Part shown: one piece after another, positions 44,387-55,830 of the stretch
Layout of the letters: every line of letters starts with the position of its first letter
Numbering within the stretch: the stretch's first letter is position 1
The notes under the pieces: model-generated
Seen by the model: the letters and a program-made list of their open reading frames with translations, nothing else
Told to the model about the DNA's origin: nothing
Databases searched by the model: none
Assembly: GCF_042186555.1 (NCBI RefSeq)
Contig: NC_133335.1
Location: forward strand, 172,977,919 to 173,041,918
Source: Aquarana catesbeiana
Lineage: Eukaryota > Chordata > Amphibia > Anura > Ranidae
DNA length: 64,000 nucleotides
Reading direction: 5' to 3'
Made by a program: the position numbers and the translations under genes

Positions 44387-46632
44387 CCGTGTTTAGAACA
44401 GTCTGACAGCAAAATGACATTTCAAAGACAAAAAGTCATTTAAAACTACTCGCAGCTATTGCATTGCCGGTCTGACAATACACATAAAAGTTCATTGATA
44501 AAAATGGCATGGGAATTCCCCACAGGGGAACCCCGAACCAAAATTTTTTTAAAAAATGACGTGGGGGTCCCCCTAAATTCCATACCAGGCCCTTCAGGTC
44601 TGGTATGGATATTAAGGGAAACCCCGGCCAAATTTTTTTTAAAAAAATGACGTGGGGGTCCCACTAAATTCCATACCAGACCCTTATCCGAGCACGCAAC
44701 CTGACAGGCCGCAGGAAAAGAGGGGGGGACGAGAGAGCGCCCCCCCTGAACCGTAACAGGCCACATGCCCTCAACATTGGGAGGGTGCTTTGGGGTAGCC
44801 CCCCAAAACACCTTGTCCCCAGGTTGATGAGGACATGGGCCTCATCCGCACAACCCTGGCCGGTGGTTGTGGGGGTCTGCGGGCGGGGGGCTTATCAGAA
44901 TCTGGAAGCCCCCTTTAACAAGGGGACCCCCAGATCCTGGCCCCCCCGTGTGAAATGATAAGGGGGTACAAAAGTACAACTACCATTTTATTAAAAAAAC
45001 TGTCAAAAATTTTAAAAATGACAAGAGACAGTTTTTGACAATTCCTTTATTTAAATGCTTCTTCTTTCTTCTATCTTCCTTCATCTTCTTCTTCTGGCTC
45101 TTCTGGTTCTTCCTCCGGTGTTCTCGTCCAGCATCTCCTCCGCGGCGTCTTCTATCTTCTACTCCTCGGGCCGCTCCACACCCATGGCATGGGGGGAGGC
45201 TCCCGCTCTTCTCTTCATCTTCTTCTCTTCTTCATCATCTTCTTCTCTTCTTCATCTTCTTCTCCGGGCCGCTCCGCATCCATGCTGGCATGGTGGGAGG
45301 CTCCCGTTGTGTGATGCGTCTCCTCTTCTGACGGTTCTTAAATAACAGGGGGCGGGGCCACCCGGTGACCCCGCCCCCCTCTGACGCACGGTGACTTGAC
45401 GGGACTTCCCTGTGACGTCACGGGGAATGCCACAGGGAAGTCCCATCATGTCCTGTGCATCATAGGGGGCGGGGTCACCGGGTGGCCCCGCCCCCCGTTA
45501 TTTAAGAACCGTCAGAAGAGGAGACGCGTCACACAGCGGGAGCCTCCCACCATGCCAGCATGGATGCGGAGCGGCCCGGAGAAAAAGATGAAGAAGAGAA
45601 GAATATGAAGAAGAGAAGAAGAAGAAGAGAAGAGCGGGAGCCTCCCCCCATGCCATGGGTGCGGAGCGGCCCGAGGAGAAGAAGATAGAAGACGCCGCGG
45701 AGGAACCAGAAGAGCCAGAAGAACCAGAAGAAGAAGATGAAGGAAGATAGAAGAAAGAAGAAGCATTTAAATAAAGGAATTGTCAAAAACTGTCTCTTGT
45801 CATTTTTAACATTTTTGACAGTTTTTTAGTGAAATGGTAGGGGTACTACCCCCTTACCATTTCACACAGGGGGGGGCTGGGATCTGGGGGTGCCCTTGTT
45901 AAAGAGGGCTTCCAGATTCCGATAAGCCCCCCGCCCGCCGACCCCCACAACCACCGGCCAGGGTTGTGGGGATGAGGCCCTTGTCCTCATCAACATGGGG
46001 ACAAGGTGTTTTGGGGGGCTACCCCAAATCACCCTCCCAATGTTGAGGGCATGTGGCCTGGTACGGTTCAGGAGGGGGGGCGCTCTCTCGTCCCCCCCTC
46101 TTTTCCTGCGGCCTGCCAGGTTGCGTGCTCGGATAAGGGTCTGGTATGGATTTTTGGGGGGACCCCACGCCGTTTTTTTTCTTTACTTTTGGCGCGGGGT
46201 TCCCCTTAAAATCCATACCAGACCTGAAGGGTCTGGTATGGAATTTAAGGGGACCCCCACGTCTTTTTTAAAAATTTTGGCCGGGGTTCCCCTTAATATC
46301 AAATACCAGACCTGAAGGGCCTGGTATGGAATTTAGGGGGACCCCCACATCATTTTTTTTTTTAATTTTGGTTCGGGGTTCCCCTGTGGGGAATTCCCAT
46401 GCCGTTTTGTGTTTAATGAACTTTTATGTGTATTGTCGGACCGGCAATGCAATAGCCGCGAGTAGTTTTTAATTACTTTTTTTCCTTTGAAATGTCATTT
46501 TGCTGTCAGACTGTTCTAAACACGGGAAATCCGTGTCCCATAGACTTTTAAAGGGTGTTCCGCGGCTTTCGAATTTGCCACGAACACCCCAAATTGTTCG
46601 CTATACATACATTCGACTTGAACATCCCTAGT
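44387..46632. mobile_element. foldback element, ~1.05-kb inverted arms
   Basis: The left arm starts cccgtgtttagaacagtctg, and its complement cagactgttctaaacacggg lies at about 46508-46527. Pairs continue inward (tgcattgccggtctgac with gtcggaccggcaatgca; ccgggccgctccgcatcc with ggatgcggagcggcccgg) to a centre near 45410-45440 at ccctgtgacgtcacggg. The arms include CTT/GAA-rich stretches and a CG-rich part. The right side extends about 100 bp beyond the left arm, so the left end looks truncated. No protein is convincing, and the frames in the CTT tracts are low complexity. Confidence 0.85.
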
Positions 46633-47427
46633 GGTGGTCATGAGAGCAGGACAGCCTGCCAGGAGCCACTCTGTCCCCATCAGAGAAGAAGGGGGTTGTA
46701 GGAATTGACTGCCTGACCTGCATTTCTATGACGGTTGTAGACTGGGTTTCTTTTTTTTTTTGATTATTGCAGGACTAAGGCCAGTCTGCCACCCTGATCA
46801 GAGCCAGTTGGGTGAACGTTCCTGCTGATGAACTCTGGGTGAGGTCAAACTTCTGCCCTTAACCCTTTAAGGAGCCTGATAGTCCGGGGAGGGGCCCCTT
46901 TCACCAGGAACTCCAAAGAAAGCCATTCACCTCTTGTGCTGTGTTTTTTTTTCCTCTATTGTTTCTGTCAGCAGGATGCTAACGCCCTCCTGACAGAACA
47001 AAATGAAAGAGATGTCTTGAAGTGATGCATGTGGTTGATATTATTTCTGTCAGCAGGATGCTAACCCCCTCCTGACAGAAAATGTTGTAAAGCATGTGTA
47101 GATAGTTGTTAGAGGTAGGATGTTGTATTCTTCTGCCCTTTCCGCTGCAGGGTTCCAGCATGAACGGCTGTCTATTCGGTTCTGGGAGGAGTCAAGGATT
47201 CCTGCGGGCAGAGGGCTTCCCTTTGGGGGGGTGCTCTGGCCCATGATGTACAGTGTTGTTGAGTGTTAGCTATAGGGATCTGTAGTTATGAATGTGTATA
47301 TATTGTAAAACCAAATGCCTATATTTTTTTATCTTCTATCTATCTTATCTGTATCTTTATAGGGTGCCCTTGCTCCTGGGCCCAGGAGCCAATTTTTGTA
47401 AATTTCCCAAGAGACTAGCTGGACATT
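46633..47427 (+). other. retroviral 3' internal region with two hairpins
   Basis: This leads up to the polypurine tract and 3' LTR. No envelope-type frame is recognisable and stops are frequent. Two copies of a hairpin, ttctgtcag ... ctgacagaa with an 18-bp loop, lie at 46963-46998 and 47045-47080, 82 bp apart. Confidence 0.55.
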
Positions 47428-47444
47428 GGGGGGGGGGGGGTGAG
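47428..47444 (+). promoter_or_regulatory. retroviral polypurine tract
   Basis: A run of G ending ggtgag directly before tgtagcaccc is the expected plus-strand primer position next to a 3' LTR. Confidence 0.75.
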
Positions 47445-48018
47445 TGTAGCACCCTCTAGTGGTATTAGGAAGTGTACAGAGTTTTCTTTCTGAAGGTAAA
47501 TTCCCAGGCTTGGCTGGCAGGGTGTGTTTTTCTTCTGGGTCTGTGTTTGAGTGACTCAGGGAGGGCTGGGTGAATCACAGGCAGCATCACTGAGACCTCC
47601 CACTTCTTTCCAGAACATGCTGGAATCTTCTGGAAAGGAAGAAGGAGAGGAGATGTGGAGCTGCCTGGTGTGTTATGGGGGGCCTGTCCAATCCCCAACT
47701 AGGATTGGCAGAGGGCAGGCCCCCTAAAATACTCAGGGTCAGCCCAGCTTGGGAGGACTTGGCAATCGGGTGGAAGATATAGATAGAGTGTTAGGCTGTT
47801 GGGGCTGAGGGAGCTCCTCAGTTTGGGGAGGGGGGGTGACCTTGGGCCTGGGCTCAGGTACTGACTGGACCCTCTTACAACCAACAGAGGTGTCCTGACC
47901 AGGAGGCACAGGAGGTGCAAGAGAGGACAGCAGGAGAACACTGACGGGAAAATCTCCAAGAGTTCCACAGAGACAGCCAGGAGGGCTGATGAGTGTTTAC
48001 TCAGTCAGGAGGACTGGG
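47445..48018 (+). mobile_element. 3' LTR of the endogenous retrovirus, truncated
   Basis: It starts tgtagcaccctctagtgg and follows the 5' LTR closely (cagaacatgctggaatcttc; gttccacagagacagccag) until caggaggactgggga at about 48017. There the match stops and unrelated sequence begins, so the promoter-distal half is missing. It lacks the gypsy half-LTR present in the 5' copy and keeps about 180 bp of what should be the original LTR at that place. Confidence 0.8.
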
Positions 48019-48659
48019 GATGCAGAACTTCTGCTCTGCTTGCCTAGGCAAGCAGAGCGGAAATAGGAGTGGGTACCTGTCAGAAATTCCTAGAAAATAA
48101 AAACTCCAAAAGGAGTAGGGGAAGAGGGGGGAGGAGATTGAGCGGAACATCCATTTTCAAGTGAAGCTCCACTTTACTTTCAAGCATCCCTGAAGGCCCC
48201 AATAAAGGCTTCAATGCTCACCTTCATTCCAGTGACACAATGTCCATGTGTTTCCTAGTTTACTCTGACATCTTTTCCCTGGCTTTGGCATCTTTAGCCA
48301 TTTTTAATGGCTGTGCCAGGATAACATAACTCCCCTGCATAAGCACTGGAGCCAGGGGAGGGCTGGCAGCCTTAAGCCTGGGGGGCAAGTTTAGTCGAGT
48401 GGCCCATTGTACCACCGAATCAGCTCACCATCCATGGCCACCTGGTTTTATAATGGCTATTGATGTTATGAAGCAAGACAAATATGACACAGCATGACCC
48501 CGATCTTGGTAAAGAGCGGATGAAGCGGCTCTTTAACCATGTCATCAGTTGTGTCCAATAACAGCCAATCACATGTAAATGACAGCGTGTGAGGAGAGGT
48601 TAGCCAATCAGCGGCATCTCAACGCAGGGGAGACAGATAATTAGGGCACTAAATACAGT
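48019..48659. other. unclassified segment, no gene
   Basis: It contains a short palindrome, ctgcttgcctaggcaagcag (about 48035-48055). No coding frame or assignable repeat end was found. Confidence 0.4.
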
Positions 48660-49010
48660 GCAGCCCTAGCAGTGCCCATCAGTGACACCAATCGGTGCCC
48701 ATCAGTGACACCAATCAGTTCAGCCTTACAATGCCCATCAGTGCTACCCATCAATGCTCATAATAAGTGCCCAAAAGTACCGCCCATCAGAGTCACCATC
48801 AGTGGCACCCCCTATCAGTGCCGCCATCAGTGCCACCTATTAGTGCCAATCAGTGCTGTCCATCAATGCCACCTATCAGTGTCACCTATCAGTGCCACCC
48901 ATAAGTGCCGCCTATCAGTGCTCATCAGTGCGACCTATTAATGCTGCCTATTAGTGCCCATTAGTGCCGCCTATCAGTGCCTCCTCATCAGTGCCCTTCA
49001 GTGAAGGAGA
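48660..49010. repeat. cagtgccacccatcagtgcc minisatellite
   Basis: Irregular units of about 11-20 bp built from gtgcccatcagtgacacc and variants. The open frame here is an artefact of the repeat. Confidence 0.85.
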
Positions 49011-49021
49011 AAAATTACTTA

Positions 49022-49433
49022 GACCCCTTTCACACTGTGGGCGTTTTTCAGGTGCTACAGTGCTAATAATAATTCCTGCATATCGCCTGAAAAAAGCAGC
49101 TCCATTCACTCCACTGTGAAAGCCCGAGGGCTTTCACACTGGATCGGTGCCCTGGGCGTCACAAAAAGTCTTGCCAGCAGCTTCTTTGGATCTGTGAACT
49201 CACCGCTCCTCCACATTGAAATCAATGGGGCAGTGCTGCAATACCGCCGGCGAAACGCCGCTCTGGCGGCGTTTTGCGGGCGGATTTAACGGATTTAACT
49301 TTTTGGCCTCTAGTGAGGGGTTAAAACGGCCCCACTAGCGGCCGAATAGCGCCGATAAAACAACGGTAAAGTGGCACTAAATATAGTGCCGCTTTACCAC
49401 TGACGCCGGTGGCGGCACAGTGTGAAAGGGGTC
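49022..49433. mobile_element. MITE with gacccctttcacac ends and TTA duplication
   Basis: The left end is gacccctttcacactgtg and the right end is cacagtgtgaaaggggtc, a near-exact inverted repeat. TTA flanks both sides (49019-49021 and 49434-49436). The 3-bp TWA target suggests Harbinger-like. The length is 412 bp with a GC-rich centre and no transposase. Confidence 0.8.
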
Positions 49434-49436
49434 TTA

Positions 49437-49607
49437 TTTACAAATTAAACTTTTTTTTTTTCAAAATGTTCGGTCTTTATTTGTTTTTTTAGCAAAAAAT
49501 AAAAACCCAGTGGTTATTAAATACCACCAAAAGGAAAACTCCATTTGTGTGAAAAAAAGGACAAAAATGTAATATGGGTACAGTGATGCATGACCACGTA
49601 ATTGTCA
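49437..49607. other. older repeat fragment split by piggyBac copy C
   Basis: The AT-rich flank ends tgaccacgtaattgtca before TTAA. A stretch at about 55748-55820 (actgaaagctgaaaaattatc ... gggggtgaaagtgcctg) looks like the rest of the same repeat. The pairing is based on recognition of a familiar amphibian repeat and is tentative. Confidence 0.35.
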
Positions 49608-50049
49608 TTAACCACTTGAGCCCCGGACCATTATGCTGCCTAAGGACCAGAGGTCTTTTTCCAATTTGGCACTGTGTTGCTTTAACTGCTAATTGCGCGG
49701 TCATGCAATGCTGTACCCAAACGAAATTTGCGTCCTTTTCTTCCCACAAATAGAGCTTTCTTTTGATGGTATTTGATCACCTCTGCAGTTTTTATTTTTT
49801 GCGCTATAAACGGAAAAAGACCGAAAATTTTGAAAAAAAATGATATTTTCTACTTTTTGTTATAAAAAAAATCCAATAAACTAGATTTTAGTCATACATT
49901 TAGGCCAAAATGTATTCGGCCACATGTCTTTGGTAAAAAAAATGTCAATAAGCGTATATTTATTGGTTTGCGCAAAAGTTATAGCGTCTACAAACTAGGG
50001 TACATTTTCTGTAATTTACACAGCTTTTAGTTTATGACTGCCTATGTCA

Positions 50050-51510
50050 TTTCTTGAGGTGCTAAAATGGCAGGGCAGTATAAACCCCCCCCAAATGACC
50101 CCATTTTGGAAAGTAGACACCCCAAGGAAATTGCTGAGAGGCATGTTGAGCCCATTGAATATTTATTTTTTTTGTCCCAAGTGATTGAATAATGACAAAA
50201 AAAAAAAAATATTTACAAAAAGTTGTCACTAAATGATATATTGCTCACATAGGCCATGGGCCTATGTGGAATTTCACCCCAAAATACTTTCAGCTGCTTC
50301 TCCTGAGTATGGGAATACCACATGTGTGGGACTTTTTGGGAGCTTACCCGCGTACGGGGCCCCGAAAACCAAGCACCGCCTTCAGGATTTCTAAGGGTGT
50401 AAATTTTTGATTTCACTCTTCACTGCCTATCACAGTTTCGGAGGCCATGGAATGCCCAGGTGGCACAAAACCCCCCAAATGACCCCATTTTGGAAAGTAG
50501 ACACCCCAAGCTATTTGCTGAGAGCCATATTGAGTCCATGGAATATTTTATATTTTGACACAAGTTGCGGGAAAGTGACACTTTTTTTTTTTTTGCACAA
50601 AGTTGTCACTAAATGATATATTGCTCACACAGGCCATGGGCCTATGTGGAATTGCACCCCAAAATACATTTAGCTGCTTCTCCTGAGTATGGGGATACCA
50701 CATGTGTGGGACTTTTTGGGAGCCTAGCCGCGTACGGGGCCCCGAAATCCAATCACCGCCTTCAGGATTTCTAAGGGTGAAAATTTTTGATTTCACTCTT
50801 CACTGCCTATCACAGTTTCGGAGGCCATGGAATGCCCAGGTGGCACAAAACCCCCCCAAATGACCCCATTTTGGAAAGTAGACACCCCAAGCTATTTGCT
50901 GAGAGGCATGGTGAGTATTTTGTAGCTCTCATTTGTTTTTGAAAATGAAGAAAGACAAGAAAAAACATTTTTTTTTTCTTTTTTCAATTTTCAAAACTTT
51001 GTGACAAAAAGTGAGGTCTGCAAAATACTCACTATACCTCTCAGCAAATAGCTTTGGGTGTCTACTTTCCAAAATGGGGTCATTTGGGGGGCTTTGTGCC
51101 ACCTGGGCTTTCCATGGCCTCCGAAACTGTGATAGGCAGTGAAGAGTGAAATCAAAATTCACGCCCTTAGAAAGCCTGAAGGCGGTGTTTGGTTTTCGGG
51201 GTCCCGTACGCGGCTAGGCTCCCAAAAAGTCTCACACATGTGGTATCCCCGTACTCAGGAGAAGCAGCAGAATGTATTTTGGGGTGTAATTTCACATATT
51301 CCCATGGCATGTTTGAGCAATATATCATTTAGTGACAACTTTGTGCAAAAAAAAAAAAAATTTGTCTCTTTCCCGCAACTTGTGTGGCAATATAAAATAT
51401 TCCATGGACTCGACATGCCTCTCAGCAAATAGCTTGGGGTGTCTACTTTCCAAAATGGGGTCATTTGGGGGGGTTTTGAACTGTCCTGGCATTTTATGCA
51501 CAACATTTAG
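50050..51510. repeat. ~385-bp array with inverted arm, short version
   Basis: Two and a half direct units (gttgtcactaaatgatat at about 50221 and 50603) turn back near 50965. The inverted part follows to 51510, with atttagtgacaactttgtg at about 51327. It is the counterpart of 11300-13560 with fewer units. Frames that recur here are repeat artefacts. Confidence 0.85.
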
Positions 51511-53056
51511 AAGCTTATGTCACACATCACTCACTCTTCTAACCACTTGAAGACAAAGCCCTTTCTGACACTCATTGTTTACATGAAAAAGTTATTTTTT
51601 TTTGCAAAAAAATTACTTTGAACCCCCAAACATTATATATTTTTTTAAAGCAAATGCCCTACAGAATAAAATGGTGGGTGTTTCATTTTTTTTTTTTTCA
51701 CACAGTATTTGCGCAGCGATTTTTCAAACGCATTTTTTGGGGAAAAAACACACTTTTTTAAATTTTAATGCACTAAAACACACTATATTGCCCAAATGTT
51801 TGATGAAATAAAAAAGATGATCTTAGGCCGAGTACATGGATACCAAACATGACATGCTTTAAAATTGCGCACAAACGTGCAGTGGCAACAAAATAAATAC
51901 ATTTTTAAAAGCCTTTAAAAGCCTTTACAGGTTACCACTTTAGATTTACAGAGGAGGTCTACTGCAAAAATTACTGCCCTCGATCTGACCTTCGCGGCGA
52001 TACCTCACATGCATGGTGCAATTGCTGTTTACATTTGACGACAGACCGCCGCTTGCATTAGCCTTAGCGCGAGAGCAGGGGGCGACAGGGGTGCTTTTTT
52101 TTTTTTTTTTTTTCTTTATTATTTTTTTGCTTTTTTATCTTATTTTTAAACTGTTCCCTTCATTTTTTTTTTTTTTTAATCATTTTTATTGTTATCTCGG
52201 GGAATGTAAATATCCCCTATGATAGCAATAGGTAGTGACAGGTACTCTTTTTTGAAAAAATTGGGGTCTATTAGACCCTAGATCTCTCCTCTGCCCTCAA
52301 AGCATCTGACGACACCAAGATCGGTGTGATAAAATGCTTCTCCAATTTCCCAATGGCGCTATTTACATCCGGCGAAATCTAAGTCATAAAATGCTCGTAG
52401 CTTCCGGTTTCTTAGGCCATAGAGATGTTTGGAGCCACTCTGGTCTCTGATCAGCTCTATGGTCAGCTGGCTGAATCACCGGCTGCATTCTCAGGTTCCC
52501 TGTTGAGACAGGAGAGCCAGAGAAAAACACAGAAGACGGTGGGGGGGGGCATTCCCTCCCACGGCTTGTAAAAGCAGTCTAGAGGCTAATTAGCCGCTAG
52601 GATTGCTTTTACATGAAAGCCGACCGCTGGCTGAAAAGAATGATACCAAGATGATACCTAAACCTGCAGGCATCATTCTGGTATAACCATTCAAAGTCGT
52701 GAATGGCGTACCTGAAGACAAAAAAATGGTTAACAATAAAGCACAGTAAACGGTAAAGTATAAAAAATTGCATACCTGAAAAGCAAACATGATAAAACAT
52801 AATAACAATAAAACATTGCAGAATAGAATACAGTAAAAAAGAGCAGAACAATAGAGAGAGAGAATAGAGAGAGAGAGAACAATGAAACAACAACTATTTT
52901 TTTTTATTTTATATATTTTTTTTTTTTTTTTTACACTTTTTTTGTAACTAACTTTTATAACGGTAACCGGTTCCAGGTTCGGGTCTCTCAAAATGCGATG
53001 GCATCTTGGGAGACCCTGTGAAAGTGTGCCTAGTCTGTGCAATGCTGTACCCTACG
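51511..53056. other. piggyBac copy C spacer, no gene
   Basis: Colinear with 13561-14735 and then 15830-16196 of copy B; the hairpin array between them is absent. It has poly-T tracts and no coding signal. Confidence 0.6.
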
Positions 53057-53447
53057 CTAATACTCAACTAGTGAATGGTAGCGTTCAAAACATTCACCAA
53101 TGCAAAGACCAGGATTGTCAGGACAGGAGGGACAATAATAGCGGGTGTCACGCCTATATCCGCGCTTGCTGCAGACACAACATCTTTTTTGGGGGGGTTC
53201 GTTGGGTAGGGGTACTCGGGAGGACATAAAGAAAATGCCTCTCATGCAGCCGACTGCACTTGGTTGGGGATGTGAATGGGGGAAGTACGGGCGCTGCAGA
53301 AGTGGTGGGTTCCCAATTAGGATTGGCAAATGCAGCAGGAAGGGCATTATGGGCACGACGGGCCTGTGTTTGTCTTTTTGGTGGCAGCGGGACACTACTT
53401 GTGCTTGCCACCTCACCAGCTTGAACTGCACTTATGGGACTCGCCAC
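53057..53447 (-). pseudogene. piggyBac transposase remnant, catalytic core deleted (copy C)
   Basis: It has the same two-piece structure as in copy A: residues about 119-188 of the intact protein joined out of frame to residues about 605-669. The junction is in the PPFTSPTKCSRLHERHF region, as in copy A. The C-terminal Cys/His cluster is present (CPSCPDNPGLCIGECF), with one Arg-to-Cys change before it. It is not functional. Confidence 0.85.
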
Positions 53448-53527
53448 GTCACCAAGTGTTACTGCAGTGCTGGTTTGACTACGACCGGGGTGTACTAGGC
53501 CGCTGGCGCTTCCAAGTCCAATAAAAA

Positions 53528-54570
53528 GCTACCAAAAAAACTGTTAGCGATCGCAGGGATCAGGCCTGACTCTGCGAACGCTGCAGTTATGCGTTAAGTG
53601 TTTTGTAAGTGACAGTGATCGATCGATACTGCACTTGGATGGGCTGGGCCGGGCGGAGGGGCAAAATGCAGGTGCTAGCAGGTATCTGGGCTGATCCCGC
53701 TAACAATGCGTTTGTGGGAACCCTAAACTGCTGGGGACGCCAGTATAGATCTGATCGGATCAGATATTGATCCGTTCAGATACTATAACACTAAGGGAGG
53801 CGTATGCTGCGTGCGTGGGTGTTAGCGGTACTGGCGCTAATCTGACGCTGCTTGGGGCTGGTGCTTGCCAGTTCACCAAAATACTACCAAAAAAACTGTT
53901 AGCGATCGCAGGGATCAGGCCTGACTCTGCGAACACTGCAGTTATGCATTTAGTGTTTTGTAAGTGTCAGTGATCGATCGATACTGCACTTGGGTGGGCT
54001 GGGCTGGGCCGGGCGGAGGGGCAAAACGCAGGTGCTAGCAGGTATCTGGGCTGATCCCGCTAACACTGCGTTTTTGGGAACCCTGAACTGCTGGGGACGC
54101 TAGTATAGATCTGATCGGACCAGATATTGATCCGTTCAGATACTATACCACTAAGGGAGCTGTACGGTGCGTGCGTGGGTGTTAGCGCTACTGGCGCTAA
54201 CCTGACGCTGCCTGGGGCTGGTGCTTGCCAGTTCACCAAAATGCTACCAAAAAAACTGTTAGCGATCGCAGGGATCAGGCCTGACTCTGCGAACGCTGCA
54301 GTTATGCGTTTAGTGTTTTGTAAGTGACAGTGATCGATGGATACTGCACTTGGGTGGGCTGGGCGGAGGGGCAAAACGCAGGTGCTTGCAGGTATCTGGG
54401 CTGATCCCGCTAACACTGCGTTTTTGGGAACCCTAAACTGCTGGGGACGCTAGTATAGATCTGATCGGATCAGATATTGATCCGATCAGATACTATACCA
54501 CTAAGGGAGGCGTATGCTGCGTGCGTGGGTGTTAGCGGTACTGGCGCTAATCTGACGCTGCCTGGGGCGA
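53528..54570. repeat. three tandem ~358-bp units (copy C)
   Basis: Units start at about 53528, 53883 and 54243. Unit content and joints match 694-1740, including the captured cttgccagttcacc piece. The third unit has a shorter gggct run than most. Confidence 0.85.
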
Positions 54571-55461
54571 CGCATATCACCGCCGGGCGATCAGGGGGCT
54601 AAACCTTTATTCGGTAATAAACGGCGGGTGCCCTCACACTATAAAAAATAAACAAACTAACCAGCGTCACCCGTAACAGTTATACAGTGATCAGTGGTGA
54701 AAGGGTTAACTAGGGGGCCATCAAGGGGTTAAAACATTTATTCGGTAGTATATGGGGGTCCCTGTCGCTATAAAACGCTGACGGCGAACCTAAATATTTA
54801 GGTCCCTAACTAGCGTCACCAGCGACACTAATACAGCGATCAGAAAAATTATCGCTTAGCAACACTGGTGACAGGGGGTGATCAAGGGGTTAAAACTTTA
54901 TTAGGGGGGGTTAGGGGGGTATCCTAGACCTACAGGGGGCTAATACTCACTGTCCCAACACTGTAACTGTCACAAACTGACACCAATGCAGTAATCAGGA
55001 AAAAAAAAAAAAAAACTGCTGGTGTCAGTTTGTGACAGGGGGGGGGTGATTGGGGGGGGATTGGGGGGCGATCGGGGGGGGGATCGGGGTGTTTTGTGTG
55101 CCTGGCATGTTCTACTGTGTGTGTGTAGTGTTGTGCACTCACATACCTGTCTTCTCTCCTCGGGCCGGAACGGAAATTACCGAGCCGAGGAGAGATGACA
55201 TCATTTCCTTTGCTGCTGTTTAGCATACAGCAGCAAAGGAATGATTCGATTGGCCGGCGGCGATCGCGAGGGGGGGGCCACGAACGGATGGCCTCCCCCT
55301 CACCTCCGATCGCCGTGGGACAAAAGACGACCGCCTCGGGCACCGGGGGGGGGTCCGATCGGATCCCCCACCCGCGGAAGGCAAATCACGTACATGTACG
55401 TGATTTTGCCTGTCCGTGCCACCTTGCCGACGTAAATCGGCGTGAGGCGGTCGTCAAGTGG
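54571..55461. other. piggyBac copy C right arm
   Basis: Non-coding and colinear with 1741-2632, highly similar over its whole length. It ends tcaagtgg before TTAA. Confidence 0.7.
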
Positions 55462-55465
55462 TTAA

Positions 55466-55830
55466 CAGCGGGAATGAAAATGTGTGAGTTTAGCTGAACT
55501 CACACTTTTTATTCCCGCATGTCAGTCTGACTTTGGGGGAGATTTCAGAGACATCTGTGCGGGTTCCCGCACAGATGTCTATGGAAGTCGCACCCCCAAG
55601 TCGCCAAAAGTAGTACAGAAACTACTTTTGGGAAACGGTGCGGCAAATGTGGCGTCACACCAATTCGGACGGTGCCATTGCTTCCGATTTGGCATGCAAT
55701 TTGACATGTCAAATCGCATGCCAAACCGCTCCAATGTGAACCAGGGCAAAGTGTGAGAGCACTGAAAGCTGAAAAATTATCCTGGGCAGGAAGGGGGTGA
55801 AAGTGCCTGTCAGGCAAGGGGTTAAATGAT
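55466..55830. repeat. unclassified MITE-like sequence and older repeat remnant
   Basis: Several short palindromes occur, such as gtgtgagtttagctgaactcacac at its start, gacatctgtgcggg/cccgcacagatgtc, and tttggcatgcaatttgac next to gtcaaatcgcatgccaaa. This suggests a palindromic MITE from about 55478 to 55744. No clear target duplication was found. Confidence 0.45.

Larger units (their letters stand above)
49612..55461 (-). mobile_element. piggyBac-like element, copy C (complete ends, deleted transposase)
   Basis: TTAA flanks both ends (49608-49611 and 55462-55465). The termini are ccacttgagccccgg and, inverted, ccacttgacgaccgcc, sharing ccacttga. The order matches copy B, but with a shorter left array, no hairpin array, a gutted transposase and a triplicated 5' unit. 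At 5.85 kb it can only move with a transposase supplied in trans. Confidence 0.9.

Noticed and set aside
45035..45786. Ser/Phe/Leu-rich frames, possible membrane proteins
   Set aside because: They are translations of CTT/GAA tracts on the two arms of the foldback and mirror each other.
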